Notes: generated from the letters alone by a model not told the origin. DNA of 64,000 bases from Sphingopyxis sp. Root154 (GCF_001427105.1 NZ_LMGI01000001.1:930001-994000); one strand, 5' to 3'; positions 17,536 to 30,430 are shown, counted from the first letter of the stretch. Translations and numbers: made by a program.

Positions 17536-19035
17536 CTACAACTCGAAGCTCACCCCCTGCGCCAGCGGCAGCACATCCGAATAATTCAGCGTATTCGTCG
17601 CGCGCCGCATATAGGCCTTCCAGCTGTCCGAACCGCTTTCACGCCCGCCGCCGGTTTCCTTCTCGCCACCAAACGCGCCGCCGATCTCGGCACCCGAGGT
17701 GCCGAGATTGACGTTCGCGATCCCGCAGTCGCTCGCGACGAGGAAGCGCTCGGCCTCGCGGATGTCGGTGGTGAAGATCGCCGACGACAGCCCCGCCGCG
17801 ACATCGTTGTGCAGCTCGATCACCCCGTCCAGATCATAATAGCGCATGACATAAAGGATCGGCGCAAAGGTCTCTTCGAGCACCGGCCCGACCTGCCCCG
17901 GCATCTCGACGAGCGCCGGCTTCACGTAAAAACTCGCGCCCTCGCCGATCCGCTCGCCGCCATGGACGGCCCCGCCCGCAGCGCGCGCGGCACTCAGCGC
18001 ATCCTGCATCTTCTCATAGGCCGCGCGGTCGATCAGCGGCCCGACGAGCACATCGCTTGTCAACGGATTGCCGACGCCAACACTGTTGTAGGCGCCCCTA
18101 AGCTTAGCGACGAAACCGTCGTAGATGCTGTCGTGCAAGAACAGCCGCCGCGTCGTCGTGCAGCGTTGCCCCGCGGTCCCCATCGCCCCGAACGCCACCC
18201 CGCGCAGCGCGAGGTCAAGGTCGGCCGACGGCGCGACGATCGCGCCATTATTCCCACCCAGTTCGAGGATCGCGCGCGCAAAACGCTGCGCCAGCCGCGG
18301 CGCAACCGCACGGCCCATGCGTGTCGAACCCGTCGCCGACACCAGCGCCACGCGCTTGTCGTCGACCAGCGACTCGCCCGCCTCGCGCCCGCCGATCAAG
18401 AGCTGCGCCAGCTCCGCGGGCGCATTGCCGAACCGCGCGACCGCGCGCTCGAAAATCGCCTGCGTCGCCAAGGCCGTAAGCGGTGTCTTTTCCGACGGCT
18501 TCCACACGACGCTGTTGCCGCACACCAGCGCGATCGCCGCGTTCCACGCCCACACCGCGACCGGGAAATTGAACGCAGAGATCACCCCGACGACACCCAG
18601 CGGATGCCATACCTCCATCATCCGGTGCCCCGGCCGCTCGGTCGCGATCGTGAGGCCATAGAGCTGGCGCGACAGCCCGACCGCAAAGTCGCAGATGTCG
18701 ATCATCTCCTGCACCTCGCCCGCGCCTTCGGACGCGATCTTGCCCGCCTCGATCGTCACCAGCTTTGCCAGATCGTCCTTCGCGGCGCGCAATTCCTCGC
18801 CCCACAAACGAACGAGTTCGCCGCGGCGCGGTGCGGGGACATTGCGCCACGAACGGAACGCTGCGGCCGCCGCGTCGAGCTTTTCGTCGATCGCCGCCGC
18901 ATCGGCCACCTGCACCATCCCGAGCCGCTCGCCGGTCAGCGGCGTGACCGACGGCATCGATCCGTCGGTCCATAGCGCACGGTCGACGCCCAGCCTGTCG
19001 AGGAGTTCCCCTGTCTCCTGGCCCAGTTGAAGCAT
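17536..19035 (-). CDS. amaB: Aldehyde dehydrogenase, ALDH7 type (probable L-piperidine-6-carboxylate / aminoadipate semialdehyde dehydrogenase)
   Basis: 499 residues. Catalytic Cys is in GTAGQRCTTTRR, Glu in LELGGNNG, and the NAD-binding segment is ISAFNFPVAVWAW. The C-terminal run NLGTSGAEIGGAFGGEKETG with ESGSDSWKAY is the signature of ALDH7 (antiquitin), which oxidises 2-aminoadipate semialdehyde (cyclic form piperidine-6-carboxylate) in lysine breakdown. The ATG at 19035 is chosen over two upstream starts because AAGGGAC lies about eight bases before it. The other lysine-degradation genes are not seen here. It diverges from acs. Confidence 0.85.
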   Translation of the reverse strand: MLQLGQETGELLDRLGVDRALWTDGSMPSVTPLTGERLGMVQVADAAAIDEKLDAAAAAFRSWRNVPAPRRGELVRLWGEELRAAKDDLAKLVTIEAGKIASEGAGEVQEMIDICDFAVGLSRQLYGLTIATERPGHRMMEVWHPLGVVGVISAFNFPVAVWAWNAAIALVCGNSVVWKPSEKTPLTALATQAIFERAVARFGNAPAELAQLLIGGREAGESLVDDKRVALVSATGSTRMGRAVAPRLAQRFARAILELGGNNGAIVAPSADLDLALRGVAFGAMGTAGQRCTTTRRLFLHDSIYDGFVAKLRGAYNSVGVGNPLTSDVLVGPLIDRAAYEKMQDALSAARAAGGAVHGGERIGEGASFYVKPALVEMPGQVGPVLEETFAPILYVMRYYDLDGVIELHNDVAAGLSSAIFTTDIREAERFLVASDCGIANVNLGTSGAEIGGAFGGEKETGGGRESGSDSWKAYMRRATNTLNYSDVLPLAQGVSFEL

Positions 19036-19132
19036 ATATAGTCCCTTCATCAGCGCGCGAGCGCCTTGCAACTTGCGGCTCGCGGGTTATCGCTTCGCGC
19101 GAACAAAGCAAACCCAATAGGGAGAGTCGCCC

Positions 19133-21100
<1,968 letters not shown>

Positions 21101-21107
21101 CCCCAAT

Positions 21108-21180
21108 CGTCATCCCGGACTTGATCCGGGATCCATTGCGACCGCGCGTCCGTGGACCCCGGATCAAGTCCGGGGTGACG
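21108..21180. repeat. Palindromic intergenic repeat (CCCGGA...TCCGGGG type)
   Basis: Two arms, 21108-21134 and 21154-21180, are inverted copies built on CCCGGACTTGATCCGGG and flank a 19-base loop. The layout matches the dispersed palindromic elements common in sphingomonad and other alphaproteobacterial intergenic regions. It lies between convergent genes and may end transcription on both strands. A related element is at 55201-55275. Confidence 0.7.
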
Positions 21181-21189
21181 AGAAAGTGA

Positions 21190-22377
<1,188 letters not shown>

Positions 22378-22425
22378 CACGATCCCTCCTGTTCAACCAC
22401 GAAAAGGGACGGTGGCCGAAGGCGG

Positions 22426-23157
22426 TCAGAAATGAAAGTCGGGAAGCTCTGCCAGCGCGATGCCCAGTGCCTCGGCCCACCCGTCGGCGACGCTTTCGAA
22501 ATAGGGGTCGTTGCGCTCGAACCGCCGCTCACGCACCGTCGCATAATCGTCGCGCTCGTGGACACGGAGGTCGATCGGCAGGTCGACGCCGGCATTGGCG
22601 CGGATCGTCGAATCGAACGAGACGCAGAGCAGCTTCACCGCATCCTCGAACGACATCGTCGGGTCGTACGAGCGCACGATGATCGGCCGCCCATATTTGG
22701 TCTCGCCGATCTGGAAGAAGGGATTATCCTCGCCCGCCTCGATGAAATTGCCTTCGGGATAGATGAGGAACAGCCGCGGTTCGGACCCCTTGATCTGTCC
22801 GCCGACGATCAGCGAGGCGCGGAAGAGCGATTCCGCCGCCGGACCCTCGTCGCTGTGGCGCATCACGATGTTGCGCAATGTCTCGCCGACGATCGTCGCG
22901 ACCGCGAACATCGATGGCGCGGCGAGGATCGACGGATGGCGTTCTTCGGGGGCCTTGGTGCGCTCGTCGAGCAGGCTCACCACGGCCTGCGTCGTCGCGA
23001 GATTGCCCGCCGACATCAGCGTGATGACGCGCTCGCCCGGCAGGTGCCAGCTGCGCATCTTGCGGACCTGCGAAATGTCGTCGACGCCCGCGTTGGTGCG
23101 GGTGTCCGACATGAACACCAGTCCCTTGTTCAAACGCATGCCAACGCAATAAGTCAT
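22426..23157 (-). CDS. Anbu: ancestral proteasome-like beta subunit peptidase
   Basis: 243 residues of the Ntn-hydrolase fold. The sequence begins M-T-Y, so removal of Met exposes Thr as the N-terminal nucleophile. Asp18 (SDTRT) and Lys33 (VRKMR) match the proteasomal Asp17 and Lys33. The C-terminal half carries the Anbu extension that forms the open-ring assembly. Anbu (also called BPH-related) genes are known to travel with an alpha-E protein, a transglutaminase-like protein and a permuted ATP-grasp enzyme, all present directly upstream here. Its substrate is unknown; a role in peptide-like product maturation or turnover was proposed from comparative genomics. A separate possibility is amidase activity. 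Confidence 0.93.
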   Translation of the reverse strand: MTYCVGMRLNKGLVFMSDTRTNAGVDDISQVRKMRSWHLPGERVITLMSAGNLATTQAVVSLLDERTKAPEERHPSILAAPSMFAVATIVGETLRNIVMRHSDEGPAAESLFRASLIVGGQIKGSEPRLFLIYPEGNFIEAGEDNPFFQIGETKYGRPIIVRSYDPTMSFEDAVKLLCVSFDSTIRANAGVDLPIDLRVHERDDYATVRERRFERNDPYFESVADGWAEALGIALAELPDFHF

Positions 23158-23202
23158 CGAATCCCGTTTTCCCGCCCGGAAAGTCCTGATCGTCCAGCCC
23201 GC

Positions 23203-24012
23203 TTATTGCTGGACCTGCAATTGAACAACCAGATTTTCCTGCGCCGCACCATAGCGCATGCCGCGAACCGGGGCCGCGTCGCGATAATCGAGCCCGGTCG
23301 CGACGCGGATATAGCGCTGGTCGGGCGAATGGCCGTTGCTGACGTCGAAACCGATCCAGCCGATATGGTCGAAATGCGCCTCGGCCCACGCGTGCGTCGC
23401 ATCCTGATGTGTGCGGTCGTTCATCATCAGATAGCCCGAAACGTAACGCGCCGGATGGCCGAGGTGGCGCATCGCGGCGATGAAGATATGCGCATGATCC
23501 TGACACACCCCGCCCTCGCTGCCGAGCGCCTGTTCGGCGGTCGTTTCGGCATCGGTAAAGCCGATCCGGTACGCCAGCCGGTCGATGATCAGCGCCGACA
23601 GCGCATGCGCGCGCTCGATATCATTGCTGTGGTCACGGCCGAGCTGTGCGGTGAGCGCGCGGACGTGCCGCCCCGCACGCGTCAGCGGCGTGGGTCGCAG
23701 AAAGGTCCACAGCGGCATCGCGCCGCGATGCACGCCGATCACGCCGTCCCATGTTTCGAGCTCGATCGCACCGTGACAGCGAATGACCAGTTCGGTCGCC
23801 CCGCCGTGCACCGCGATCAGGTCGACGCCGTTACCGTGATGGTCGGTGTAGTGCAGCTGCTGCGCGCCGCCCTCGACCTCGATCGTCCAGTCGAGAACGC
23901 GCTGCTGGCCCGGCCGGTCCTTTGGCGTGAGTTTCAGCTGCTGCAGCGCATAGCTTACCGGCGCATCATATTGATAACGGGTGGTATGTTCGACGCGCAG
24001 TTTCATCGTCAT
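23203..24012 (-). CDS. Transglutaminase-like cysteine protease family protein
   Basis: 269 residues: an N-terminal beta domain (about 1-110, starting TMKLRVEHTTRYQYD) and a C-terminal papain-like transglutaminase core. The triad is C170 in GGVCQDHAH, H207 in ATHAWAEAHF and D223 in GFDVSNG. Bacterial members are usually proteases or amidases and rarely cross-link. The ATG at 24012 overlaps the stop of the alpha-E gene (ATGA), so it is translated with it. Together with the ATP-grasp and alpha-E proteins it is predicted to make or process a peptide-like product, an idea from published genome context, not shown by this sequence. Confidence 0.93.
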   Translation of the reverse strand: MTMKLRVEHTTRYQYDAPVSYALQQLKLTPKDRPGQQRVLDWTIEVEGGAQQLHYTDHHGNGVDLIAVHGGATELVIRCHGAIELETWDGVIGVHRGAMPLWTFLRPTPLTRAGRHVRALTAQLGRDHSNDIERAHALSALIIDRLAYRIGFTDAETTAEQALGSEGGVCQDHAHIFIAAMRHLGHPARYVSGYLMMNDRTHQDATHAWAEAHFDHIGWIGFDVSNGHSPDQRYIRVATGLDYRDAAPVRGMRYGAAQENLVVQLQVQQ

Positions 24013-24950
24013 TCCACGAATCTATAATCGCGCTCGACCTGCCGGGCGAGGGCGGCGGTGTCGCGCAAGAAGCTGGTCACATATTGATGCAGGCCGCCGT
24101 CGAAGATCGACTGGATCGGCCCGGCGAGTTTCTCGTGGCTGAGGGCATGCGCCAGGCGCCAGGCCTCGGTCTCGTCGCCATAATGCCGCTGGAGCTGCGC
24201 CAGATGAGCTTCCATCCGCTCGCAGCAGAAAGCGAGGCTGCGCGGCATCTGGCGATAGAGGATCAGGAATTCCGCGATCTTGAGCGCGCTGATCTCGGCG
24301 CCGTAAAGCCAGCGATAGGCGCGGTGCGCCGACACCGACCGCAGGATCGTTTCCCACTGCACATTGTCGATCGACGTGCCGATATGCGCGACCGACGGCA
24401 GCAGCAGATAATATTTAACGTCGAGGATGCGCGCGGTGTTGTCGGCGCGCTCCAGGAACGTGCCGAGCAGCGCGAAATGGTAGCCGTCGTTGCGCAGCAT
24501 AGTGCCATTCAATGCCCCGCGGACATGCGCGCTCTGCTGGCGGATCGTCGTCAGCACATCGGGCAGATCGTCCTCGCGGACCGGCCGCTTCAGGAGCGCG
24601 ACCAGCGTCATCCAGCTCGTGTTGACCGCCTCCCACGTCTCGCGGGTCAGCGCCGTGCGCGCGGTGCGGGCGTTGTCGCGCGCCAGTTTGATCACCGAAA
24701 GGATGCTCGAAGGGTTGGCGGGATCGCGGAGCAGGAAGTCGATCACGCGCGCCGAGCTGTAATCGCCGTGCGCCGCCTGGAACGCCTGGTTCACGCCCGC
24801 GGTCACCAGCACCGACTTCCATTCGGCCGCCGCCGTGCTCGACCGCGTCAGCGCGATGCGGAAGCCCGCGTCGATCAGGCGCGCATTATTCTCGCTACGC
24901 TCGAGGTAGCGCGCCATCCAGAAGAGCGAGCCTGCGGTCTTGCCCAGCAT
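24009..24950 (-). CDS. Alpha-E domain-containing protein
   Basis: 313 residues, almost wholly alpha-helical. The N-terminal signature is GKTAGSLFWMARYLERSENN with Arg/Glu residues spaced on helices, and HLAQLQRHYGDETEAWRLAH lies near the C-terminus. The family is named for its conserved glutamates and has no known enzyme activity. It almost always sits between an ATP-grasp enzyme and a transglutaminase-like protein, as here. Its start overlaps the ATP-grasp stop by one base (TGATG), and its stop overlaps the transglutaminase start (ATGA), indicating tight stoichiometric translation. Confidence 0.92.
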   Translation of the reverse strand: MLGKTAGSLFWMARYLERSENNARLIDAGFRIALTRSSTAAAEWKSVLVTAGVNQAFQAAHGDYSSARVIDFLLRDPANPSSILSVIKLARDNARTARTALTRETWEAVNTSWMTLVALLKRPVREDDLPDVLTTIRQQSAHVRGALNGTMLRNDGYHFALLGTFLERADNTARILDVKYYLLLPSVAHIGTSIDNVQWETILRSVSAHRAYRWLYGAEISALKIAEFLILYRQMPRSLAFCCERMEAHLAQLQRHYGDETEAWRLAHALSHEKLAGPIQSIFDGGLHQYVTSFLRDTAALARQVERDYRFVE

Positions 24951-26389
24951 CAGTCTTCCAATACCCAGGTGTCTTTTGTGCCGCCGCCCTGGCTGCTGTT
25001 TACCACAAGCGACCCCTTGGTCATCGCGACACGCGTCAGCCCGCCCGGCGTGATCGTGATCCCCTGCGGCGACATCAGCACAAAGGGGCGCAGATCGACG
25101 TGGCGCGGCGCAAGACCCTTCTTCGTGAAGATCGGCACGGTCGAGAGCGACAGCGTCGGCTGCGCGATATAGTTGCCGGGGTTCGCCTCAAGCTTGGCCC
25201 GGAACGCCGCGAGCTCCTTCTTGCTCGCCGCGGGGCCGACGAGCATCCCGTAGCCGCCCGATCCATGGACTTCCTTGACGACGAGTTCGGGCAGGCGGTC
25301 GAGCACTTCGCGGAGGTGCTCGGGGTCGGAGCAGCGCCACGTGGGCACATTGGGCAGCAGCGCCTTTTCGCCCGTATAAAATTCGATGATGTCGGGCATA
25401 TAGCTGTACAGCGCCTTGTCGTCGGCGATGCCGGTGCCCGGCGCGTTGGCGATCGTGATGCCGCCCGCGCGATAGACGTCCCATATCCCCGGCACGCCCA
25501 GCATCGAATCGGGACGGAAATTCAGCGGGTCGAGGAAATCATCGTCGACGCGGCGATAGACGACGTCGATCGCCTTATACCCCTGGGTGGTACGCATCGC
25601 GACGCGGCCATCGACGACGCGCAGGTCGTGCCCCTCGACCAGTTCGGCGCCCATATGATCGGCGAGGAAGCTGTGCTCATAATAGGCGCTGTTGTGGATG
25701 CCCGGGGTCAGCACCGCGACCGTCGGCGTCCCGCCGCACGCGGGCGGCGCGCAGGCCGCGAGCGACTTCAACAGGTTGATCGGATAGTCGCTGACCTCGC
25801 GCACCGGCACTTTCGCGAACAGCTCGGGAAACATCTGGAGCATCGTTTCGCGGTTTTCGAGCATGTAGGATACGCCCGAGGGCGTGCGCGCATTATCCTC
25901 GAGCACATAAAATTCATTCGCGCCGGTGCGCACGATGTCGGTGCCGCTGATATGCGTATAGATGCCGCCCGGCGGATCGAGCCCCATCATCATCGGCAGA
26001 AAGGCTTCGTTGCCCGCGATCAGCTCGACCGGGACGCGCCCGGCGCGCAAAATCTCCTGCCGGTGATAGATGTCGTAAAGGAAGGCGTTCAAGGCGCGCA
26101 CGCGCTGTTCGATGCCGCGCGACAGGCGGCGCCATTCGCTGGCCGAAATGATCCGCGGCACGACATCGAACGGGATCAGCCGCTCGTCGCCGTCGGCGGC
26201 GCCATAGACGTTGAAGGTGATCCCGGTGGTGCGGAACAGCGCCTCGGCCTGCTGCGCCTTGCGCTGGATGCGCGTCGCATCCTCGGCCTCGAACCACCCG
26301 CAATAGTCTCGATAGGGCGACCGGGTCTCGCCCTCCTGGCTCGTCATTTCGTCGAAAAAGGAAATGCGCCTGCCCTTTCCACGCAACAT
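24950..26389 (-). CDS. Circularly permuted type 2 ATP-grasp protein
   Basis: 479 residues from the ATG at 26389. The permuted ATP-grasp signature is clear: EFYVLEDNARTPSGVSYMLE near 178, then KEVHGSGGYGMLVGP near 375 and YIAQPTLSLSTVPIF near 412. ATP-grasp enzymes join a carboxylate to an amine through an acyl-phosphate; this permuted group (DUF404/DUF407 type) is predicted to form peptide-like amides. The ATG at 26389 gives the usual short N-terminus before FFDEMT; an upstream ATG at 26431 and an internal one at 26347 are alternatives. It opens the Anbu operon. Confidence 0.93.
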   Translation of the reverse strand: MLRGKGRRISFFDEMTSQEGETRSPYRDYCGWFEAEDATRIQRKAQQAEALFRTTGITFNVYGAADGDERLIPFDVVPRIISASEWRRLSRGIEQRVRALNAFLYDIYHRQEILRAGRVPVELIAGNEAFLPMMMGLDPPGGIYTHISGTDIVRTGANEFYVLEDNARTPSGVSYMLENRETMLQMFPELFAKVPVREVSDYPINLLKSLAACAPPACGGTPTVAVLTPGIHNSAYYEHSFLADHMGAELVEGHDLRVVDGRVAMRTTQGYKAIDVVYRRVDDDFLDPLNFRPDSMLGVPGIWDVYRAGGITIANAPGTGIADDKALYSYMPDIIEFYTGEKALLPNVPTWRCSDPEHLREVLDRLPELVVKEVHGSGGYGMLVGPAASKKELAAFRAKLEANPGNYIAQPTLSLSTVPIFTKKGLAPRHVDLRPFVLMSPQGITITPGGLTRVAMTKGSLVVNSSQGGGTKDTWVLED

Positions 26390-26536
26390 GCCATCATCCG
26401 CGCGCCGATGTCTTCGGCCTGCGCGCGGCATCCTGTTCCTGCTGCTGCGTTGCCTGAAGGCTGCATGGCCAACAAGCTTGCGAGAGCGATGCTAATCGCG
26501 CCCGCGGGCCTTGGCAAGCGGGCGCGTGAGCTGTGG

Positions 26537-26549
26537 TGTTACCGTAACA
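26537..26549. promoter_or_regulatory. Short palindrome upstream of the Anbu operon
   Basis: TGTTAC-C-GTAACA is a perfect 6-1-6 inverted repeat lying about 150 bases before the ATP-grasp start, in the 201-base gap to the secA stop. It could be an operator for a repressor acting on the Anbu operon. A GC-rich 8-bp stem (26560-26583) adjacent to it might be the secA terminator, although it lacks a T run. Confidence 0.35.
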
Positions 26550-26590
26550 TCAAACACTTGCCGCGCGCCCGACGACGCGCGGCGAAGCGA

Positions 26591-29326
26591 TCAAATCGCG
26601 CCATGGCAGTGCTTGTACTTGCGGCCCGAACCGCAAGGACACGGCGCGTTGCGGCTGATGTCGAGCGTCGCATAGGGATTGTCTCCCTCGGGCATGTCCG
26701 GGCGCGGGATCTGCATCGGCGGCAGCGTGTTCGCGATCACGCCCAGCTGACCGTCGTCCAGATCGGCGCTGTTGTCCTCGCCCGTGAACGGATCGATGTG
26801 CGTGGTCAGGAAATCGGGCAGGTCGGGCAGCGGCATCGGCTCGGGCTCTTCGAAGCGCAGGTCGATCCGCGCGACGGTGCGCGTCACATCCTCGCGGATG
26901 TTCTGCAGCATGCGTTCGAACAACGCGAAGGCTTCCTGCTTATATTCGTTGATCGGCTGCTTTTGCGCATAGGCGCGCAGGAACACGACCTGCCGCAGCG
27001 CGTCGAGCGTCGAAAGATGCTCTTTCCAGTGATGGTCGAGCGTCTGGAGCAGCACCGATTTCTCGATGCCCTTCCATGTTTCCTGATCGACGAGCGCCGC
27101 CTTTTCGGCGGCGACGGCGTCGGCCTGCGCCTGAATGCGCTGTTCGAACATTTCGGCGTCGACCGCGTCTTCCTGCATCCACGCATCGATCGGCGGCGAA
27201 AGGTCGAGGATATTCTCCACCCGCTCCTTCATCTGCTCGACGTTCCACTGTTCGGGATAGCTGCCCGGCGGGCACGCGTCGGCAACGATCGAATTGACCG
27301 TCTCGGCGCGCATCGCCGTCATCACCTCGTCGACGGTCTCGCTGTCGATGATCTCGCCGCGCTGTTCATAGATGACCTTGCGCTGGTCGTTCATGACATT
27401 GTCATATTCGACGACCTGCTTGCGGATGTCGTAGTTGCGCGCCTCGACCTTCTTCTGCGCGGTCTCGATCGCCTTCGACAGCCATTTCGACCCGATCGCC
27501 TCGCCATCTTCCAGATTCTTGTTCATCATCTTGGAAAAGAGCGTGTCTGGACCGAAGATGCGCAGCAGGTCATCATCGAGGCAGAGGTAGAATTTGCTAA
27601 GGCCCGGATCGCCCTGGCGCCCCGAACGGCCGCGCAGCTGGTTGTCGATGCGGCGGCTTTCGTGACGCTCGGTCGCGAGCACGAACAGCCCGCCCGCGGC
27701 GAGCACCGCCTCACGCTCGGCCGCGACTTCAGCGTGGATGCGCGCGATGCCGGCGTCGCGCTCGGCGCCCTCGGGCAGATCCTTCAATTCATCGCCGATG
27801 CGGAATTCTTCGTTGCCGCCGAGTTTGATGTCGGTGCCGCGGCCCGCCATGTTCGTCGCGATCGTCACCGCGCCGGTACGGCCCGCCTGCGCGACGATAT
27901 GCGCTTCGCTTTCGTGGAAACGCGCGTTGAGCACGCTGTGCGGCACGCCGTCCTTTTCGAGGAAGGACGACAGCAGCTCGGACTTTTCGATCGATACCGT
28001 GCCGACGAGCACCGGCTGGCCGCGCTCGTTCGCCTCGCGGATCGTCTTGGCGATCGCGCCGAACTTGTCGGTGATATTCTTGTAGAATTCATCCTCGTCG
28101 TCGACGCGGGCGATCGGGCGGTTGGTCGGGATGTTGACGACATTCATCTTGTAGATGTCGAAGAATTCCGCGGCTTCGGTCGCCGCGGTGCCCGTCATGC
28201 CCGAAAGCTTGGGGTACATGCGGAAATAATTCTGGAAGGTGATCGATGCGAGCGTCTGGTTCTCGGGCTCGATCTGCACGCCTTCTTTCGCCTCGACCGC
28301 CTGATGCAGGCCGTCGGACCAGCGCCGCCCGTCCATCATGCGGCCGGTGAATTCGTCGATGATCACGACCTTGCCGTCCTTGACGATATAGTCGGTGTCG
28401 ATCCGGAACATCTGGATCGCCTTCAACGCCTGATTGACGTGATGGACGACCTGCGTGTTCTCGATGTCGTAGAGGTTGTTGCCCTGCAGGAGCCCCGCGT
28501 CCTCGAGCAACCGCTCGACATGCTCGGTGCCGTCCTCGGTCAGGTTGATCGACTTGGACTTTTCGTCCTTTTCATAATCATCCTCGGTCAGGTTGAGCAC
28601 GACCTCGTTGACGCGGATATAAAGCTCCGACTTGTCGTCGGTCGGGCCCGAGATGATCAGCGGCGTACGCGCTTCGTCGATCAGGATCGAATCGACCTCG
28701 TCGACGATGCCGAAATTGAAGGTGCGGTGGACCATCTGCTGGCGGTCGAACTTCATATTGTCGCGGAGGTAATCGAACCCCAGTTCGTTGTTCGTCGCAT
28801 AGGTGATGTCGCTGTTATAGGCATCGCGGCGCTGCGTTTCGTTGAGGTTCGGGACGATGATGCCGGTTGTCAGGCCAAGGAAGCCATAGACGGTGCCCAT
28901 CCATTCGGCGTCGCGCGTCGCAAGATAGTCGTTGACGGTGACGACATGGACGCCCTTGCCCTCAAGCGCGTTGAGGTAGCAGGGCAGCGTCGCCATCAGC
29001 GTCTTGCCTTCGCCCGTCGCCATTTCGGCGATCTCGCCGCGGTGGAGGACGACGCCGCCGACCATCTGCACGTCGAAATGGCGCATGCCAAGCGTGCGGA
29101 CCGCGGCCTCGCGCACCGTGGCAAAGGCTTCGGGAAGAATGTCGTCGAGCGTCTCGCCGGCGGCCAGACGGTCGCGAAATGCCTGCGTCTGCGCCTGCAA
29201 CCCGGCGTCATCGAGCGCCTGCATCGCGGGTTCGAACGCGTTGATCTTGTCGACGATCTTGCGGATCGAGGCGACATAACGGTCGTTGGACGAGCCGAAC
29301 AGGCTCTTGGCAAGGCCAGAAAACAT
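26591..29326 (-). CDS. secA: Preprotein translocase ATPase SecA
   Basis: 911 residues. SecA drives preproteins through SecYEG. The Walker A loop GEGKT is at 105-109, [16 protein letters not shown] is the DEAD-like segment near 210, and [10 protein letters not shown] and [11 protein letters not shown] are the conserved motifs of the second nucleotide-binding fold. The C-terminal zinc finger [14 protein letters not shown] ends the protein and binds SecB and phospholipid. Nothing is odd in length or motifs. Upstream, separated by a terminator, is a small exported protein gene on the same strand. Confidence 0.98.
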   Translation of the reverse strand: MFSGLAKSLFGSSNDRYVASIRKIVDKINAFEPAMQALDDAGLQAQTQAFRDRLAAGETLDDILPEAFATVREAAVRTLGMRHFDVQMVGGVVLHRGEIAEMATGEGKTLMATLPCYLNALEGKGVHVVTVNDYLATRDAEWMGTVYGFLGLTTGIIVPNLNETQRRDAYNSDITYATNNELGFDYLRDNMKFDRQQMVHRTFNFGIVDEVDSILIDEARTPLIISGPTDDKSELYIRVNEVVLNLTEDDYEKDEKSKSINLTEDGTEHVERLLEDAGLLQGNNLYDIENTQVVHHVNQALKAIQMFRIDTDYIVKDGKVVIIDEFTGRMMDGRRWSDGLHQAVEAKEGVQIEPENQTLASITFQNYFRMYPKLSGMTGTAATEAAEFFDIYKMNVVNIPTNRPIARVDDEDEFYKNITDKFGAIAKTIREANERGQPVLVGTVSIEKSELLSSFLEKDGVPHSVLNARFHESEAHIVAQAGRTGAVTIATNMAGRGTDIKLGGNEEFRIGDELKDLPEGAERDAGIARIHAEVAAEREAVLAAGGLFVLATERHESRRIDNQLRGRSGRQGDPGLSKFYLCLDDDLLRIFGPDTLFSKMMNKNLEDGEAIGSKWLSKAIETAQKKVEARNYDIRKQVVEYDNVMNDQRKVIYEQRGEIIDSETVDEVMTAMRAETVNSIVADACPPGSYPEQWNVEQMKERVENILDLSPPIDAWMQEDAVDAEMFEQRIQAQADAVAAEKAALVDQETWKGIEKSVLLQTLDHHWKEHLSTLDALRQVVFLRAYAQKQPINEYKQEAFALFERMLQNIREDVTRTVARIDLRFEEPEPMPLPDLPDFLTTHIDPFTGEDNSADLDDGQLGVIANTLPPMQIPRPDMPEGDNPYATLDISRNAPCPCGSGRKYKHCHGAI

Positions 29327-29381
29327 CGATTTTCCTTGGAATTAGAATGAATTGGCGGCGCTTCGACCGCGCGAATATACG

Positions 29382-29402
29382 AAAAAGGCCCCTTTGCGGG
29401 GC
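29382..29402 (-). terminator. Rho-independent terminator upstream of secA
   Basis: Reading the minus strand, GCCCC-GCAAA-GGGGC is followed by C and five T. It lies 33 bases after the stop of the small exported protein gene (29435) and separates it from secA, implying that secA has its own promoter in 29327-29381. Confidence 0.75.
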
Positions 29403-29434
29403 GGCGCCTCAAGAAAAGGCGCTAAAACGCTACT

Positions 29435-29701
29435 CTATTCGAGCGCGCGGTCGCTGCCGGTGAGCAGGCCGGGAAGATGCGGCGGCGCCGCCTTGCGCGG
29501 CTTGCCGCTCCCGCTGGAGACGCGCCGGGTCGGCGCGGTGGTGGTCGGGCGGCGCTCGACGTCGCTCGTTTCGGCCTTGCCCGCGGTTTCGGCGAACATG
29601 ACCAGCGACCCCATCGCCGCCGGAACGGCAGGCGCGGCAACGGCCCGGTCGGCGGTCGCCAGGCCGGTCAACAATGCCAAAAGGGTCAGCAACAGCCGCA
29701 A
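29435..29701 (-). CDS. Small exported protein, unknown function
   Basis: 88 residues: signal peptide MRLLLTLLALLTGLATADRAVA, then a basic, Pro/Ser/Thr-rich chain with no recognisable domain. The start is a TTG at 29701; AGGGG lies six bases before it and no ATG is available. A terminator follows the stop. The mature part of about 65 residues is low-complexity (PTTTAPTRRV, RKAAPPHLPG). It could be a periplasmic or surface small protein. No homologue is recognised. Confidence 0.55.
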   Translation of the reverse strand: MRLLLTLLALLTGLATADRAVAAPAVPAAMGSLVMFAETAGKAETSDVERRPTTTAPTRRVSSGSGKPRKAAPPHLPGLLTGSDRALE

Positions 29702-29778
29702 GAATCGCCCCTAACTACATCCGGAGCCCAGATTATTGCGCCCCGTTCCCTGAACATAGGGTGAAAGCGGCGGCTCGT

Positions 29779-30321
29779 CTAGGGGGCTGGCGTCGCGGCG
29801 GGATCGGCCAGTTCGGGGTTCAACCCGCGCACCTCGATCAGGAAACTCTTCGGTTTCTTGAACAATTTGCTCTTTCGATCGACCTTAAGTCCAACCACCT
29901 CCGCCAATTCCATCACGAAATGAACGCAATTGAACTTGTTCAGGCTGTAACTCGGCTGCGCGCGATCGCGCCATTCGGCGACCTTCGCCATGACCAGCGC
30001 GTAGGTCGCGTCATCGACCGTCACATCGAACTGGCGGTCGCTCTTGGCGATATAATCGGGCTTGGACGACTCCACCTTGCCCTTCACCGATCCCAAAAGG
30101 ATCGCCGGGCTGACCGAGACGGCCGTGAAACCATAATTGGCATCCACGACCTCGCCCGTCGCGTCGAGCTTTCCCTTCATCACGATGAAGGCGTGCGGGA
30201 AACGGTCGCCGAAATCATGGCTGTAGAAACTCACGACGACCTCGGCGTGCGCCGGGGCGGTGAGGCCCGCGCACAGCATCAGAAACGACAGGAGAATGGA
30301 ACGAAGGCCGCGGGTCATCAT
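29779..30321 (-). CDS. Exported protein with a possible permuted papain-like (LRAT/NlpC-like) fold
   Basis: 180 residues with a signal peptide ending APAHA/EVV near 27. Two conserved-looking stretches are HAFIVMKG at about 43-50 and LNKFNCVHFVMELAEVVGL near 127-145. The order His then Cys, with Cys leading a helix (NCVHF), is that of circularly permuted papain-fold enzymes such as LRAT- and YiiX-type proteins. The fold is inferred from these two motifs only. It has no clear functional partner: an SDR gene diverges from it. Start choice between 30321 and 30318 is immaterial. Confidence 0.7.
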   Translation of the reverse strand: MMTRGLRSILLSFLMLCAGLTAPAHAEVVVSFYSHDFGDRFPHAFIVMKGKLDATGEVVDANYGFTAVSVSPAILLGSVKGKVESSKPDYIAKSDRQFDVTVDDATYALVMAKVAEWRDRAQPSYSLNKFNCVHFVMELAEVVGLKVDRKSKLFKKPKSFLIEVRGLNPELADPAATPAP

Positions 30322-30372
30322 CAGCGCCCTCTTAGCGAGCCGCGCTTCGCCTTGCCAAGCCGCGATTGCCGC

Positions 30373-30388
30373 TTGACGGAAACGTCAA
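30373..30388 (+). promoter_or_regulatory. Perfect inverted repeat upstream of the SDR gene, possible MerR-type operator
   Basis: TTGACG-GAAA-CGTCAA is a perfect 6-4-6 inverted repeat 43 bases before the SDR start. It is nearly identical to the element at 15155-15170 ahead of the crotonase. Both resemble operators of MerR-type regulators of acyl-CoA metabolism, as far as I recall. Its first half also reads as a -35 hexamer. Confidence 0.5.
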
Positions 30389-30430
30389 CTTCGCATCTTG
30401 TCGCGCTGACATCAATGTAAGGAGGGGTCC

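Noticed and set aside
25100..29350. Long + strand open frame of about 1,400 codons opposite secA and the ATP-grasp gene
   Set aside because: It is the antisense shadow of well-supported minus-strand genes in GC-rich DNA and shows no recognised domain.
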